Below are positions 22,646 through 35,615 of a stretch of 64,000 bases of DNA, one piece after another (positions within the stretch are counted from its first letter, which is position 1; every line of letters starts with the position of its first letter). The notes under the pieces were generated by a model. The model was given only the letters and a program-made list of their open reading frames with translations. It did not search any database and was not told the origin of the DNA. Source of the stretch: Nilaparvata lugens (Eukaryota; Arthropoda; Insecta; Hemiptera; Delphacidae); contig NC_052518.1 of assembly GCF_014356525.2 (NCBI RefSeq), forward strand, positions 95,796,943 through 95,860,942, read 5' to 3'. Made by a program: the position numbers and the translations under genes.

Positions 22646-23520
22646 TACACACATACATAAATTGCTCGCTTAATATGACAGGATAACTCGTGAAGGTAAT
22701 TATTGCTAATTAGGTAATAGACCGAGCGAAGTGAGGTCTAAGATTCAGAGTCAGAGTGAATTATTTCCTATCCTGACGTTCGGTGTCGGTGTAAAGTTAT
22801 ATATAGGCTATAACTTTACAATTAAAAATAAAAACAAGAGAGAATAATATCGCACTTCATTAAATATTCACACCGATTCAGTATAACTAATAAGATTAGA
22901 AGAGAACGATATTTGAGTTAGATGCAGGAAAGTTAGTGAAGGGGTATAGAAAAGGGGTATGAAAAATATGTATACTGTATACAAAGAAAGAAGAAACAAT
23001 TGAGAAAATAAAGAGTTAGTAGAGCTCAAAAATAATAATTCAATCATCAATTGATCAATTCATCAATTTGATCATCAATTATTAATCATCAAACGTGATA
23101 ATAGATTTTTATGAAATTTGACTGGTGTGTTCTCTTTTAAATTGCGCGTCGACGTATATGAAAGGTTTTTTTTTGAAATTTTGCATTTCAAGGATAATAT
23201 AAAAGTAAAAGAAGCCTCCTTCATACGCCAATATTATAGTAAAAATCAGACTACAGAATTATTCATCATAAATCAGGTGTCGAGTGGATTATAAATTGTA
23301 TGCAATGACGCTTGCAATTCAACATCTCAATTTAACTTAGTGAAAAAACAGCTGTTGTGTGGACTATTAATTGCATGTAGTGAGGCATGCAATTGATAAC
23401 TTGAAGTAGCATCGTATTTTCTCTGCTTTCAACTCGGTAAGCTTTTGATGATAGAAGCATAGCTGTTTAGATCAAATTATTGGCATTGTCGATACAACAA
23501 CCCCAACATTCAATAACCCC
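22646..23520. other. No gene seen; includes second GACCGAGCGAAGTGAGGTC repeat
   Basis: The repeat block at 22720-22760 matches 8586-8630. The remainder is AT-rich with 'catcaattgatcaattcatcaa' mini-repeats near 23040-23090. Confidence 0.45.
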
Positions 23521-23676
23521 ACCGAAACGACAGGACAGGCCAGAATTTACTCTGATGGACAGTATTAGAGTAGACTGTGGTTTATACACTGATATCTCAC
23601 CGAAACAACAGGACAGGACAGAGTTTACTCTGATGGACAGTATCAGAGGAGACTGTGGTTTATAACTGCACGAGGT
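23521..23676 (+). repeat. Tandem duplication, 78-bp unit
   Basis: 'accgaaac(g/a)acaggacagg.cag' and 'tttactctgatggacagtat' recur 78 bp apart (units at 23521 and 23599). An ORF spanning both gives two near-identical peptides, but 78 is a multiple of three, so that is expected from the duplication alone. Confidence 0.9.
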
Positions 23677-23754
23677 CTCCTGTTCACAGAACTACTAGTC
23701 CAATAGATTTCAAGAAGAGGAACAAAAGTTCCTACCCATTGAGTTTCCTTTATT

Positions 23755-23910
23755 TCTACAGGATTATGGAGAAGTAGAAGCAAAATCAGATAAGAAGAGA
23801 AAAGAAAATAGAATAGGAGAAAAAGAAAAAAGGGAAGAGAAGAGAACAGAAGAAATAAAATAAGGGATGAGAAGATAAGAGGGTATAAGAAAAAGAGGAG
23901 AGAAGTGGCA
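23755..23910 (+). repeat. Purine tract
   Basis: Biased to G and A on +, with agaaaagaaaa and gggaagagaagagaa units. Confidence 0.85.
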
Positions 23911-23934
23911 CTTTTACTGTACTTTCTACCGTTT

Positions 23935-24190
23935 GCGACAAACTAGAGGAGTTTTCGGTCGTTTGGGAAACCTATCACTTTCGGTCGTTTGGGACTCTCA
24001 CCACTTTCGGCTCAATGGGACAAACCACGTTTTCTGTCGATTGGGAAAATTCTTAAAAGTTCTCAGTCATTTGGGATTCGGCTGAATGAGAAAGTTCAAT
24101 ATTTCATTAATTCTGTTGAATGGGAAAAAGTAGTTTTCGGCCGTTTGGGAAAATATAGCGTTTCGGTCGTTTGGGATTCTGTCAATTGGC
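23935..24190 (+). repeat. Degenerate short tandem repeat, TTTCGGTCGTTTGGGA
   Basis: The core 'ttttcggtcgtttggga' or close variants ('tctgtcgattgggaaa', 'tcggctgaatgagaaa', 'ttcggccgtttgggaaaa') recurs about nine times at irregular spacing of roughly 20-40 bp. No ORF of interest. Confidence 0.75.
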
Positions 24191-24775
24191 ATGCCACCCT
24201 ATCCACTAGTCCACGGATATAACAGTATATACTTTATAATATCATCCCGTTACTATATTTCGCTAACTTCATTCAAGAGATTCCTCCGAGATGAGTCAGA
24301 GACGATTCATTTCAAGAGCATCTGTAACGAATGAAATTGATTGATTTCGGATGCTGATAGAGCCTTGAAAACTCTAGCCTACTTATTTTTGTCCATGACC
24401 TTGAATTTTATGTGATCGGAGTTGGTATTATATTACGGACTTGTGGAGCAGCTGCTCAAATAAATCGGTTTATCTGTCACTTGTTACTGTCCTTTCCAGC
24501 ATGTGTTTGTAGAGAGGTATATAGTAATGTAACTATTCACTAAATGTGAATAAACAGCTCAAAGATGTTGAGTACCATTTATCAGCGTTTCCGAAACGGT
24601 GAGTCTGGCTCAAGGATAGTATATAGTTATTAGATACTATACTATAGCTATTAATAGATCTGATACTAAACACTATTCTTGGGTGATACCGACTTTGTGG
24701 ATTGATAGGTAATCGTGTAAAACTGTTTCCTGAGATAATAAGAGGGATTGATAAGTAGCCTACCCTCGCACTCTT
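24191..24775. other. No gene seen
   Basis: AT-rich sequence. The 81-codon ORF on - (24778-24533) has no recognisable domain. Confidence 0.45.
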
Positions 24776-26549
24776 CAATCTGAGGGTCAGACAATCAAAC
24801 AGGATTGTGCACTTGCTAATTCATGCCACCAACTCATACAGGATTAGGCGGCAATAGAGTATGGACGATTTGAAATATGCAAACTGTCGAAGTTCTCATT
24901 TGTGGGATATATGTGAACCTAACATTGTTTGATATTGATGTCGCTTCCATAGGCGCCGACTCCATGGGGCCCGAGGGGCTCAAGCCCCCCTAAAAATTTA
25001 GTTGGGGGGGGGGGCAGTTGTCAAGAAGTAAAATTTCATTTCGCTTGTAACTTTAAAGCATTTTGTGATATACGGTACTTAAACTCTTTAAACAGTACTA
25101 AACCGATAATTACTATTTTTGGACAATAAAAAGTAGTCTATTCATTATTAATCATTCTCAACAAAATGTCATACTGTGTTATGCTTTTACAAACTTAATA
25201 CGTCGTAAAACTGAATAAGTTTAGCCGAAGAGAGCGGAGCTTTGAAGCATGATGGTAAGGTGAGTTCACACATTTCTCAAACAAGAGTAAGGTGTACGCG
25301 TACTACTAATGCATTCTGTTGGCTATATAAGCAACTACTTGAAGAACAGCCGTTATATAAAGACCGTTTCATATTATCTGACCGGCTGGTCTGGTGCCCT
25401 CCCACGGAAAAAATTTTAATTTATAAGACCTAGACATACTATAAGATTACTATAATAAGACCTAGACATGATATAGTCTTAATATAACGGCTGTTCTTCA
25501 AGTAGTTGCTTATCTAGCCAACATAATGACCGCCGTGAAGCTAGCCCCAACATATCGAGCCCAAAATTTTAAACATATGCCAATATTTAGATCTTTTTTG
25601 GGCTTCCAGAATATCCAAGTTTCAATTTTTGGGCTCAACCGGAAATGGGGTTTATAAGGGTTTATATATTGGCGGGCCAGCTTCCGGTTAGCCCGTGACC
25701 AGCACCGATATTGAAGATGAAGGTGTCATTTGATAGAGTGAATCTTGGACTTATATTCTATACCATTTTCAAATTTTGGGCTCAGAAAATACGACCGTGA
25801 GAGACTTTGAAAGTTTTCAAATTTGGCGGGCCAGCTTCACAGTTAGCCCGCGATCATCACCGATCTTAAAGATTAATGTGTCATTCGATAGAGTGAATTT
25901 TGGGCTTTCATTTTAAACCATTATTGAATTTTGGGCACAATGATTACGCTGTGGGTGGAGGAAAAACGTTATAGGCCGCGGGTGGGGGGGGGGGGTTAAT
26001 GTATTAAATCAGGTCCCTTGTCGCCCCCAGGAATGTGTATTCCGGAGAAATTTGATAAGAATCGATGGAACAAGTCTTCAGCTATCATAATTAAAATACC
26101 ACTTTCGATTTTTGGGCTCGATAATCACGCCGTCAGCGGGGGGGAAGGGTTGTAGGTAACCAGGTCACTTGCCGCCCCCAGGGAAGATGTATTTCATAAT
26201 AATTTGACGGGAATTGATGAAACAAGTGCACAGCTGTCATATGATACCACTTTCAATTTTTGGGCTCGATAATCACTCCATTAGCTAGGGGGAAGGGTTG
26301 TAGGTAACCAGGTCCCTTGCCGCCCCCAGGGTATGTGTAATCGAGTGAAATTCGATGGAAATCGATGTAACGAGTCCACAGTTATCATATTATACCACTT
26401 TCAATTTTCGGGCTCAATAATCACGCCGTCAGCGGGGGGGAAGGGTTGTAGGTAACCAGGTCACTTGCCGCCCCCAGGGAAGATGTATTTCATAATAATT
26501 TGACGGGAATTGATGAAACAAGTGCACAGCTGTCATATGATACCACTTT
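24776..26549 (+). repeat. Segmental tandem duplication, copy 1
   Basis: This 1,774-bp segment recurs immediately downstream with very few differences; I see single-base indels near 25690 and 26028. It starts with unique sequence ('caatctgagggtcagacaatc') and ends inside satellite monomers. Identical 63-codon ORFs (25242 and 27016) merely reflect the duplication. Unequal exchange between satellite monomers is the simplest cause. Confidence 0.92.
25317..25523. repeat. Inverted repeat with 42-bp arms (also at 27091-27297)
   Basis: The arms 25317-25358 and 25482-25523 are inverted copies with a single mismatch. They enclose about 123 bp containing two 'taagacctagacat' repeats. The structure is a small foldback element that was then copied by the 1.77-kb duplication. 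Confidence 0.85.
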
Positions 26550-28183
26550 CAATCTGAGGGTCAGACAATCAAACAGGATTGTGCACTTGCTAATTCATGC
26601 CACCAACTCATACAGGATTAGGCGGCAATAGAGTATGGACGATTTGAAATATGCAAACTGTCGAAGTTCTCATTTGTGGGATATATGTGAACCTAACATT
26701 GTTTGATATTGATGTCGCTTCCATAGGCGCCGACTCCATGGGGCCCGAGGGGCTCAAGCCCCCCTAAAAATTTAGTTGGGGGGGGGGGCAGTTGTCAAGA
26801 AGTAAAATTTCATTTCGCTTGTAACTTTAAAGCATTTTGTGATATACGGTACTTAAACTCTTTAAACAGTACTAAACCGATAATTACTATTTTTGGACAA
26901 TAAAAAGTAGTCTATTCATTATTAATCATTCTCAACAAAATGTCATACTGTGTTATGCTTTTACAAACTTAATACGTCGTAAAACTGAATAAGTTTAGCC
27001 GAAGAGAGCGGAGCTTTGAAGCATGATGGTAAGGTGAGTTCACACATTTCTCAAACAAGAGTAAGGTGTACGCGTACTACTAATGCATTCTGTTGGCTAT
27101 ATAAGCAACTACTTGAAGAACAGCCGTTATATAAAGACCGTTTCATATTATCTGACCGGCTGGTCTGGTGCCCTCCCACGGAAAAAATTTTAATTTATAA
27201 GACCTAGACATACTATAAGATTACTATAATAAGACCTAGACATGATATAGTCTTAATATAACGGCTGTTCTTCAAGTAGTTGCTTATCTAGCCAACATAA
27301 TGACCGCCGTGAAGCTAGCCCCAACATATCGAGCCCAAAATTTTAAACATATGCCAATATTTAGATCTTTTTTGGGCTTCCAGAATATCCAAGTTTCAAT
27401 TTTTGGGCTCAACCGGAAATGGGGTTTATAAGGGTTTATATATTGGCGGGCCAGCTTCCCGGTTAGCCCGTGACCAGCACCGATATTGAAGATGAAGGTG
27501 TCATTTGATAGAGTGAATCTTGGACTTATATTCTATACCATTTTCAAATTTTGGGCTCAGAAAATACGACCGTGAGAGACTTTGAAAGTTTTCAAATTTG
27601 GCGGGCCAGCTTCACAGTTAGCCCGCGATCATCACCGATCTTAAAGATTAATGTGTCATTCGATAGAGTGAATTTTGGGCTTTCATTTTAAACCATTATT
27701 GAATTTTGGGCACAATGATTACGCTGTGGGTGGAGGAAAAACGTTATAGGCCGCGGGTGGGGGGGGGGGGTTAATGTATTAAATCAGGTCCCTTGTCGCC
27801 CCCAGGGAATGTGTATTCCGGAGAAATTTGATAAGAATCGATGGAACAAGTCTTCAGCTATCATAATTAAAATACCACTTTCGATTTTTGGGCTCGATAA
27901 TCACGCCGTCAGCGGGGGGGAAGGGTTGTAGGTAACCAGGTCACTTGCCGCCCCCAGGGAAGATGTATTTCATAATAATTTGACGGGAATTGATGAAACA
28001 AGTGCACAGCTGTCATATGATACCACTTTCAATTTTTGGGCTCGATAATCACTCCATTAGCTAGGGGGAAGGGTTGTAGGTAACCAGGTCCCTTGCCGCC
28101 CCCAGGGTATGTGTAATCGAGTGAAATTCGATGGAAATCGATGTAACGAGTCCACAGTTATCATATTATACCACTTTCAATTT
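26550..28183 (+). repeat. Segmental tandem duplication, copy 2
   Basis: It matches copy 1 from its first base to the monomer starting near 28171, after which the satellite monomers of the two copies are no longer in register. This places the duplication breakpoint inside the array. Confidence 0.9.
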
Positions 28184-28617
28184 TCGGGCTCGATAATCAC
28201 GCCGTTAGCAGGGAGGAAGGGTCGTAGGTAACCAGGACACTTTCCGCCCCCATGGAAGTTGTATTTCATAATAATTCGACAGGAATTGATGGAACAAAAC
28301 CACAGCTGTCATATGATACCACTTTCAATTCTTGGGCTCGATAATCACGTCGTTAGCGGGGTAGAAGGGTTGTAGGTAACCAGGACACTTGCCGCCCCCA
28401 GGGAAGAGTATTTCATAATAATTTGACGGGAATTGATGAAACAAGTCCACAGCTGTCATATGATACCACTCTCAATTTTTGGGCTCGATAATCACGCCAT
28501 TATCGAGGGGGAAGGGTTGTAGGTTACCAGGTCACTTACCGCCCCCAGAGAAGTTGTATTCTAGAAAAATTTGATGTAAATTCATGAAACAAGTGCACAG
28601 CTTTCATATGATACCAC

Positions 28618-30095
28618 TTTCAATTCTTGGGCTCGATAATCACGTCGTTAGCGGGGTAGAAGGGTTGTAGGTAACCAGGACACTTGCCGCCCCCAGGGAA
28701 GATGTATTTCATAATAATTTGACGGGAATTGATGAAGCAAGTGCACAGCTGTCATATGATACCACTTTCAATTTTTGGGCTCGATAATCACGCCGTCAGC
28801 AGGGAGGAAGGGTCGTAGGTAACCAGGACACTTGCCGCCCCCAGGGAAGATGTATTTCATAATAATTCGACGGGAATTGATGAAGCAAGTGCACAGCTGT
28901 CATATGATACCACTTTCAATTTTTGGGCTCGATAATCACTCCATTAGCTAGGGGGAAGGGTTGTAGGTAACCAGGTCCCTTGCCGCCCCCAGGGTATGTG
29001 TAATCGAGTGAAATTCGATGGAAATCGATGTAACGAGTCCACAGTTATCATATTATACCACTTTCAATTTTCGGGCTCAATAATCACGCCGTCAGCGGGG
29101 GGAAGGGTTGTAGGTAACCAGGTCACTTGCCGCCCCCAGGGAAGATGTATTTCATAATAATTTGACGGGAATTGATGTAACAAGTCCACAGCTGTCATAT
29201 GATACCACTCTCAATTATTGGGCTCGATAATCACGCCATTATCGAGGGGGAAGGGTTGTAGGTTACCAGGTCACTTGCCGCCCCCATGGAAGTTGTATTC
29301 CATAATAATTCGACAGGAATTGATGGAACAAAACCACAGCTGTCATATGATACCACTTTCAATTCTTGGGCTCGATAATCACGTCGTTAGCGGGGTAGAA
29401 GGGTTGTAGGTAACCAGGACACTTGCCGCCCCCAGGGAAGATGTATTTCATAATAATTTGACGGGAATTGATGAAGCAAGTGCACAGCTGTCATATGATA
29501 CCACTTTCAATTTTTGGGCTCGATAATCACGCCGTCAGCAGGGAGGAAGGGTCGTAGGTAACCAGGACACTTGCCGCCCCCAGGGAAGATGTATTTCATA
29601 ATAATTCGACGGGAATTGATGAAGCAAGTGCACAGCTGTCATATGATACCACTTTCAATTTTTGGGCTCGATAATCACTCCATTAGCTAGGGGGAAGGGT
29701 TGTAGGTAACCAGGTCCCTTGCCGCCCCCAGGGTATGTGTAATCGAGTGAAATTCGATGGAAATCGATGTAACGAGTCCACAGTTATCATATTATACCAC
29801 TTTCAATTTTCGGGCTCAATAATCACGCCGTCAGCGGGGGGGAAGGGTTGTAGGTAACCAGGTCACTTGCCGCCCCCAGGAAGATGTATTTCATAATAAT
29901 TTGACGGGAATTGATGTAACAAGTCCACAGCTGTCATATGATACCACTCTCAATTATTGGGCTCGATAATCACGCCATTATCGAGGGGGAAGGGTTGTAG
30001 GTTACCAGGTCACTTGCCGCCCCCAGGGGAGTTGTATTCCATAATAATTCGACAGGAATTGATGGAACAAAACCACAGCTGTCATATGATACCAC
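28618..30095 (+). repeat. Higher-order repeat, 739 bp (five monomers) x2
   Basis: The variant monomer beginning 'tttcaattcttgggctcgataatcacg' starts at 28618, 29357 and 30096, exactly 739 bp apart. The order of monomer variants between these points is the same in both copies. Near-identical 63-codon ORFs at 29218 and 29957 follow from this. Confidence 0.88.
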
Positions 30096-32654
30096 TTTCA
30101 ATTCTTGGGCTCGATAATCACGCCGTTAGCGGGGTAGAAGGGTTGTAGGTAACCAGGACACTTGCCGCCCCCAGGGAAGATGTATTTTATAATAATTTGA
30201 CGGGAATTGATGAAACAAGTCCACAGCTGTCATATGATACCACTCTCAATTTTTGGGCTCGATAATCACGCCATTATCGAGGGGGAAGGGATGTAGGTTA
30301 CCAGGTCACTTACCGCCCCCAGAGAAGTTGTATTCTAGAAAAATTTGATGTAAATTCATGAAACAAGTGCACAGTTTTCATATGATACCACTTTCAATTT
30401 TTGGGCTCGATAATCAAGCCGGAATCGGGGGGGAGGGATTGTAGGTAACCAGGTCACTTGCCGCCCCAGGGAAGATGTATTTCATAATAATTTGACGGGA
30501 ATTTTGATGAAACAAGTCCAAGGCTGTCATATGATACCACTTTCAATTCTTGGGCCCGATAATCACGTCGTTAGCGGGGTAGAAGGGTTGTAGGTAACCA
30601 GGACACTTGCCGCCCCCAGGGAAGATGTATTTCATAATAATTTGACGGGAATTGATGAAACAAGTCCACAGCTGTCATATGATACCACTTTCATTTTTAC
30701 AGGAATTGATGGAACAAAACCACAGCTGTCATATGATACCACTTTCAATTTTTGGGCTCGATAATCACGCCGTTAGCGGGGTAGAAGGGTTGTAGGTAAC
30801 CAGGTCCCTTGCCGCCCCCAGGGTATGTGTAATCGAGTGAAATTCGATGGAAATCGATGTAACGAGTCCACAGTTATCATATTATACCACTTTCAATTTT
30901 CGGGCTCAATAATCACGCCGTCAGCGGGGGGGAAGGGTTGTAGGTAACCAGGTCACTTGCCGCCCCCATGGAAGTTGTATTTCATAATAATTCGACAGGA
31001 ATTGATGGAACAAAACCACAGCTGTCATATGATACCACTTTCAATTCTTGGGCTCGATAATCACGCCGTTAGCGGGGTAGAAGGGTTGTAGGTAACCAGG
31101 ACACTTGCCGCCCCCAGGGAAGTTGTATTTCATAATAATTCGACAGGAATTGATGGAACAAAACCACAGCTGTCATATGATACCACTTTCAATTCTTGGG
31201 CTCGATAATCACGCCGTTAGCGGGGTAGAAGGGTTGTAGGTAACCAGGACACTTGCCGCCCCCAGGGAAGATGTTTTTTATAATAATTTGACGGGAATTG
31301 ATGAAACAAGTCCACAGCTGTCATATGATACCACTCTCAATTTTTGGGCTCGATAATCACGCCATTATCGAGGGGGAAGGGTTGTTGGTTACCAGGTCAC
31401 TTGCCGCCCCCAGAGAAGTTGTATTCTTGAAAAATTTGATGTAAATTCATGAAACAAGTGCACAGCTTTCATATGATACCACTTTCAATTTTTGGGCTCG
31501 ATAATCACGCCGTCAGCGGGGGGGAAGGGTTGTAGGTAACCAGGTCACTTGCCGCCCCAGGGAAGATGTATTTCATAATAATTTGACGGGAATTTTGATG
31601 AAACAAGTCCACAGCTGTCATATGATACCACTTTCAATTTTTGGGCTCGATAATCACTCCATTAGCTAGGGGGAAGGGTTGTAGGTAACCAGGTCCCTTG
31701 CCGCCCCCAGGGTATGTGTAATCGAGTGAAATTCGATGGAAATCGATGTAACGAGTCCACAGTTATCATATTATACCACTTTCAATTTTCGGGCTCAATA
31801 ATCACGCCGTCAGCGGGGGGGAAGGGTTGTAGGTAACCAGGTCACTTGCCGCCCCCAGGGAAGATGTATTTCATAATAATTTGACGGGAATTGATGTAAC
31901 AAGTCCACAGCTGTCATATGATACCACTTTCAATTTTTGGGCTCGATAATCTCGCCATTATCGAGGGGGAAGGGTTGTAGGTAACCAGGACACTTGCCGC
32001 CCCCAGGGAAGATGTATTTCATAATAATTTGACGGGAATTGATGAAACAAGTGCACAGCTGTCATATGATACCACTTTCAATTTTTGGGCTCGATAATCA
32101 CTCCATTAGCTAGGGGGAAGGGTTGTAGGTAACCAGGTCCCTTGCCGCCCCCAGGGTATGTGTAATCGAGTGAAATTCGATGGAAATCGATGTAACGAGT
32201 CCACAGTTATCATATTATACCACTTTTAATTCTCGGGCTCAATAATCACGCCGTCAGCGGGGGGGAAGGGTTGTAGGTAACCAGGTCACTTGCCGCCCCC
32301 ATGGAAGTTGTATTTCATAATAATTCGACAGGAATTGATGGAACAAAACCACAGCTGTCATATGATACCACTTTCAATTTTTGGGCTCGATAATCACGCC
32401 GTTAGCGGGGTAGAAGGGTTGTAGGTAACCAGGTCACTTGCCGCCCCCAGGGAAGATGTATTTCATAATAATTTGACGGGAATTGATGAAACAAGTCCAC
32501 AGCTGTCATATGATACCACTTTCAATTTTTGGGCTCGATAATCACTCCATTAGCTAGGGGGAAGGGTTGTAGTAAAAAAAAAGGAATTATTAATATAATC
32601 ATTCATACAACATTCACACAGCCCACCAGACCAGTTCCAAGCGCCAACCACACG

Positions 32655-33677
32655 CTACCCCCGCAGACCCGCCAACAAAATCCGCTTGACCTCCACCCCA
32701 AAGCGAGCACGCCCATCAATGGCCCGGACAGAAGCAGGAAGATTATTCCACAGCCTACAACCAGTGACAGTGAAAGATCTCTCAAAAGTCGTCGTTCTAT
32801 GAATGGGAAGAGCTAGCAGCAAGTTGCCATGCCTTGTTGCACGTTCACCGATCTCAGACAGGAATCTGAAGCTCTCAGACAGATAAGATGGAGATTTGGT
32901 TTTGATTATTGAGTGAAGCAGAGTCAATATGTGCAAAGTACGAAGATCATTCAATTTTAGGAGAGATAGTTGTACATAAAAAGGTGTAACATGATCAAAT
33001 CGTCTAGCATTGAAAATAAATCGAATACAATAGTTCTGTGTACGCTGCAGTCGGTTAGAGAGCTCAACAGTCATGTCGTTCATGACAGTGTCGCAGTAGC
33101 TGAAGTGAGGCAGCACAAGAGTCTTGACCAGCATGATCTTGATGTTGAGTGGAAGAAACAGGGCAAATCGTTTCAAGCTATGGATGCAAGCAAACACCCT
33201 CTTACAAACAATCTCAACCTGATTGAGCCATGAGAGTGTTTTAGAGATAACAAGACCAAGGTTTTTAACACTCTCAGAATACTCCAACTCAATGCCATTC
33301 AACCTCAACCTTGGAACATTCTGAGCTCTGAATCGGTTATGAGTCACAATGATACTCTGTGTCTTACATTCATTCAATCTCAATGCATGATTATATGCCC
33401 AGCCACTAATAGCATCAATATCAGAATTCATCTGCTCGACACATGCATCAGACTCACCTGCAGAAAAATGTTTATAGATCTGAAGATCATCAGCATACAG
33501 ATGAAATTTGCAGTGTTTTATGCATTTTGCGATGTCATCGATGTAGAGAGAGAACAGAAGAGGCCCAAGAACAGAGCCTTGGGGGACTCCTCGGGTTACA
33601 TTTCTCCATGAAGAGACCTCATTATTGGCCCTGACACACTGTTGGCGATTCGACAAGTAAGACTCGATCCATTTCAC
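32655..33677 (-). pseudogene. LINE ORF2, reverse transcriptase C-terminal part
   Basis: This 340-codon reading frame continues the RT begun in the 35615-33705 frame, after a frame break around 33680-33705. It begins with WIESYLSNR and has GVPQGSVLGPLLFSLYIDD at about residues 30-48 and catalytic YADD at residues 61-64. The LINE 'thumb' follows (LGLVISKTLSW) and a C-terminal LWNNLPASVRAI block. The catalytic residues are intact and only one break separates it from the rest, so the copy is young. The family is Jockey/CR1-like. Confidence 0.9.
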
Positions 33678-33704
33678 ACAACCCTCTCCAAAACCAAGAT
33701 TTCT

Positions 33705-35615
33705 TCATTTCAGAAGGAGGAGTGGATGATGAACACAGTCGAACGCCTTTGAAAAATCGAATAGTGTCAGAATAGTACCCTGACTACTATCCATTGCTGA
33801 CCTGATATCCTCAGTAACTTTGAGCAGAGCAGTGGTCGTACTGTGATGTGTTCGGAACCCAGACTGAAAGGTAGACAGAAGATGAAAACGTTCTAGAAAA
33901 ACAGAAAACTGCTGATGAACAAGTTTCTCGAGACATTTAGACAGAGCTGGGAGAATACTGATAGGCCTCAGATCTGATAATGATTTAACTGAAGAGCATT
34001 TGGGCAGAGGTGAGACTAAGGCTGATTTCCAAATTGAGGAGAAAAAGGACGATTCCAAAGATTTATTGAAAATTATCGTAAGAATAGGCAAGGTGAAGGG
34101 AAGAGTATCTTTGATGAATTTGATAGGTATGCAATCAACTCCAACTGCATTGCTTGTCATTCCCATGATTATCCTCATTACATCAGCTTCAGTCACAGGA
34201 GAAAAGGAGAGCTGCTGAGCAGGAGCTACATGAGGCGCCGCTCTTAGCCTGTTCAAGTGGTCATGAGCACCAGACAGGTCAACAGGATTATCAGTAAAGT
34301 TATCATTGATATCATCCAAATTATGATGAACATGTGATTTTCCAATACCCAAGTTTTTCAATTTCGACCATACCGTTCTAGTAGGCTGCTTGCCAGAAAG
34401 AGAGTGGTAATAGAACCTGACCTTGGCATTTCTAATCTCCTGCTGGGTTTTGTTTCGAAGCCGCTTATACTCCACCCAATCCACCACAGATTTTGAGCGT
34501 TTGGCTCTACGAAGAACAGCGTCTCTCATCTTCTGTAATCTACGAATTTCCAGGCTGAACCAGGGTGCAGGCTTTTTATTTACTCTTTTCGTAACCATAG
34601 GAGCATGCCTGTCATACAAGAGAAGTAGAAAACTGTTCAACCTGTCGACCATCTCCTCGACATTATCTGTGAGAATGACTTCATGCCAAGGAATAGAGGC
34701 AGCATCAAACATAAAAGCACTTATATCCAGGCACCTATAGTTTCTATATGTGATGAACTCCTGCTTTGGTTTCGGCGGGTGCAGTCTGTAGGCACAGAAC
34801 ACAAGGTCATGCTTGGAGAGCCCAGGAGCCGGGAGTTGACCGTGTTTCGCAACTAGATTCACATCAGTGACAGCAACCACATCTAACCAACTTTCTGCAG
34901 TTGCTGTATGGTGTGTCGCCTGCATTGGTAATATTGTTATATTACAGCTATTAAACATTGAAATAAAATTTGTACTATTTACAGAAGCTAAATCGAGTAG
35001 ATTTGTATTGAAGTCACCCATGACAATGACATGTCTATAGTGAGTCATCAAATTCAACATAGATACCTCAAATTCAGCAAGTGATCTAATATCAGGAGCT
35101 TTATAACAAACACATACAAGCACATGCACACCACTCACAGAGACATCCAAAAACATGAATTCAGAAACATTCGCTACTGAGTTATCAGACTTATGTAAAA
35201 CAGAAACAGGTAGATGAGTTCCCACATAAACTGCTACTCCACCACCTCCCTTATGCAAACGGTCATTCCTGAACAGCGCGTAGCCATTCAATTCCACACT
35301 CTTATCACTTATGTGTGGCTTCAGCCAAGTTTCAGATACAAGAATCACATCAATAAACTGGGAATCAAAAATTGATCTGAATTCATCAATGTGACACAAA
35401 AGCGACTGGGCATTTACGTGAGCTACCTTTAGCAAGCCAGAGCAATGTGAGAGAGCTTGCGAGAGATCACAAGCAGCCTGAGATGATGGAGCGCGCCGGC
35501 CCGGGGAGGCACTGTCAGGGACCACTGCGACACGTCGCGACGGGACCGCGCCAGCAGCGAGCAGAAGGCAAACACAACAGGCATAGCGATCTAAACATAC
35601 ACACACAACACACAC
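33705..35615 (-). pseudogene. LINE ORF2, endonuclease and N-terminal RT
   Basis: A 636-codon frame. After a leader of doubtful coding value (Cys/Val-rich, then Pro/Ala-rich), the APE endonuclease starts near residue 62: HVNAQSL, SETWLKP, GGGGVAVYV, YKAPD, GDFNTNLLD and a C-terminal SKHDLVF. RT begins near residue 480 with SNAVGVDCIPIKFIKD, LRPISILPALSKCLEKLV and LFDFSKAFDCVHH. The frame ends at 33705 and the domain goes on in another frame at 33677. The protein would nick DNA and prime reverse transcription at the nick. The starting methionine is uncertain. Confidence 0.9.

Larger units (their letters stand above)
25905..32572 (+). repeat. Satellite block 1, ~148-bp monomer
   Basis: The monomer (for example 28021-28168) contains 'taccactttcaatttttggg', 'ctcgataatcacgcc', 'gaagggttgtaggtaaccag', 'cttgccgcccccaggg' and 'acagctgtcatatga'. 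Starts at 28021, 28169 and 28317 give an exact 148-bp period. More than thirty monomers follow 27870; diverged monomers with 'ggcgggccagcttc' precede the array inside both duplication copies. The block stops at 32572, where the LINE begins. Confidence 0.95.

Noticed and set aside
25242..25433. Identical 63-codon ORFs at 25242 and 27016
   Set aside because: They are identical only because they lie in the 1.77-kb duplication. They cross a 42-bp foldback arm and encode no known domain.
29218..30148. Two nearly identical 63-codon ORFs in satellite
   Set aside because: They are 739 bp apart, the higher-order repeat length, and are chance reading frames of the satellite.
32573..32582. A-run at the LINE/satellite junction as a poly(A) tail
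   Set aside because: The LINE reads on the - strand, so the run is poly(T) on its sense strand and cannot be its tail.
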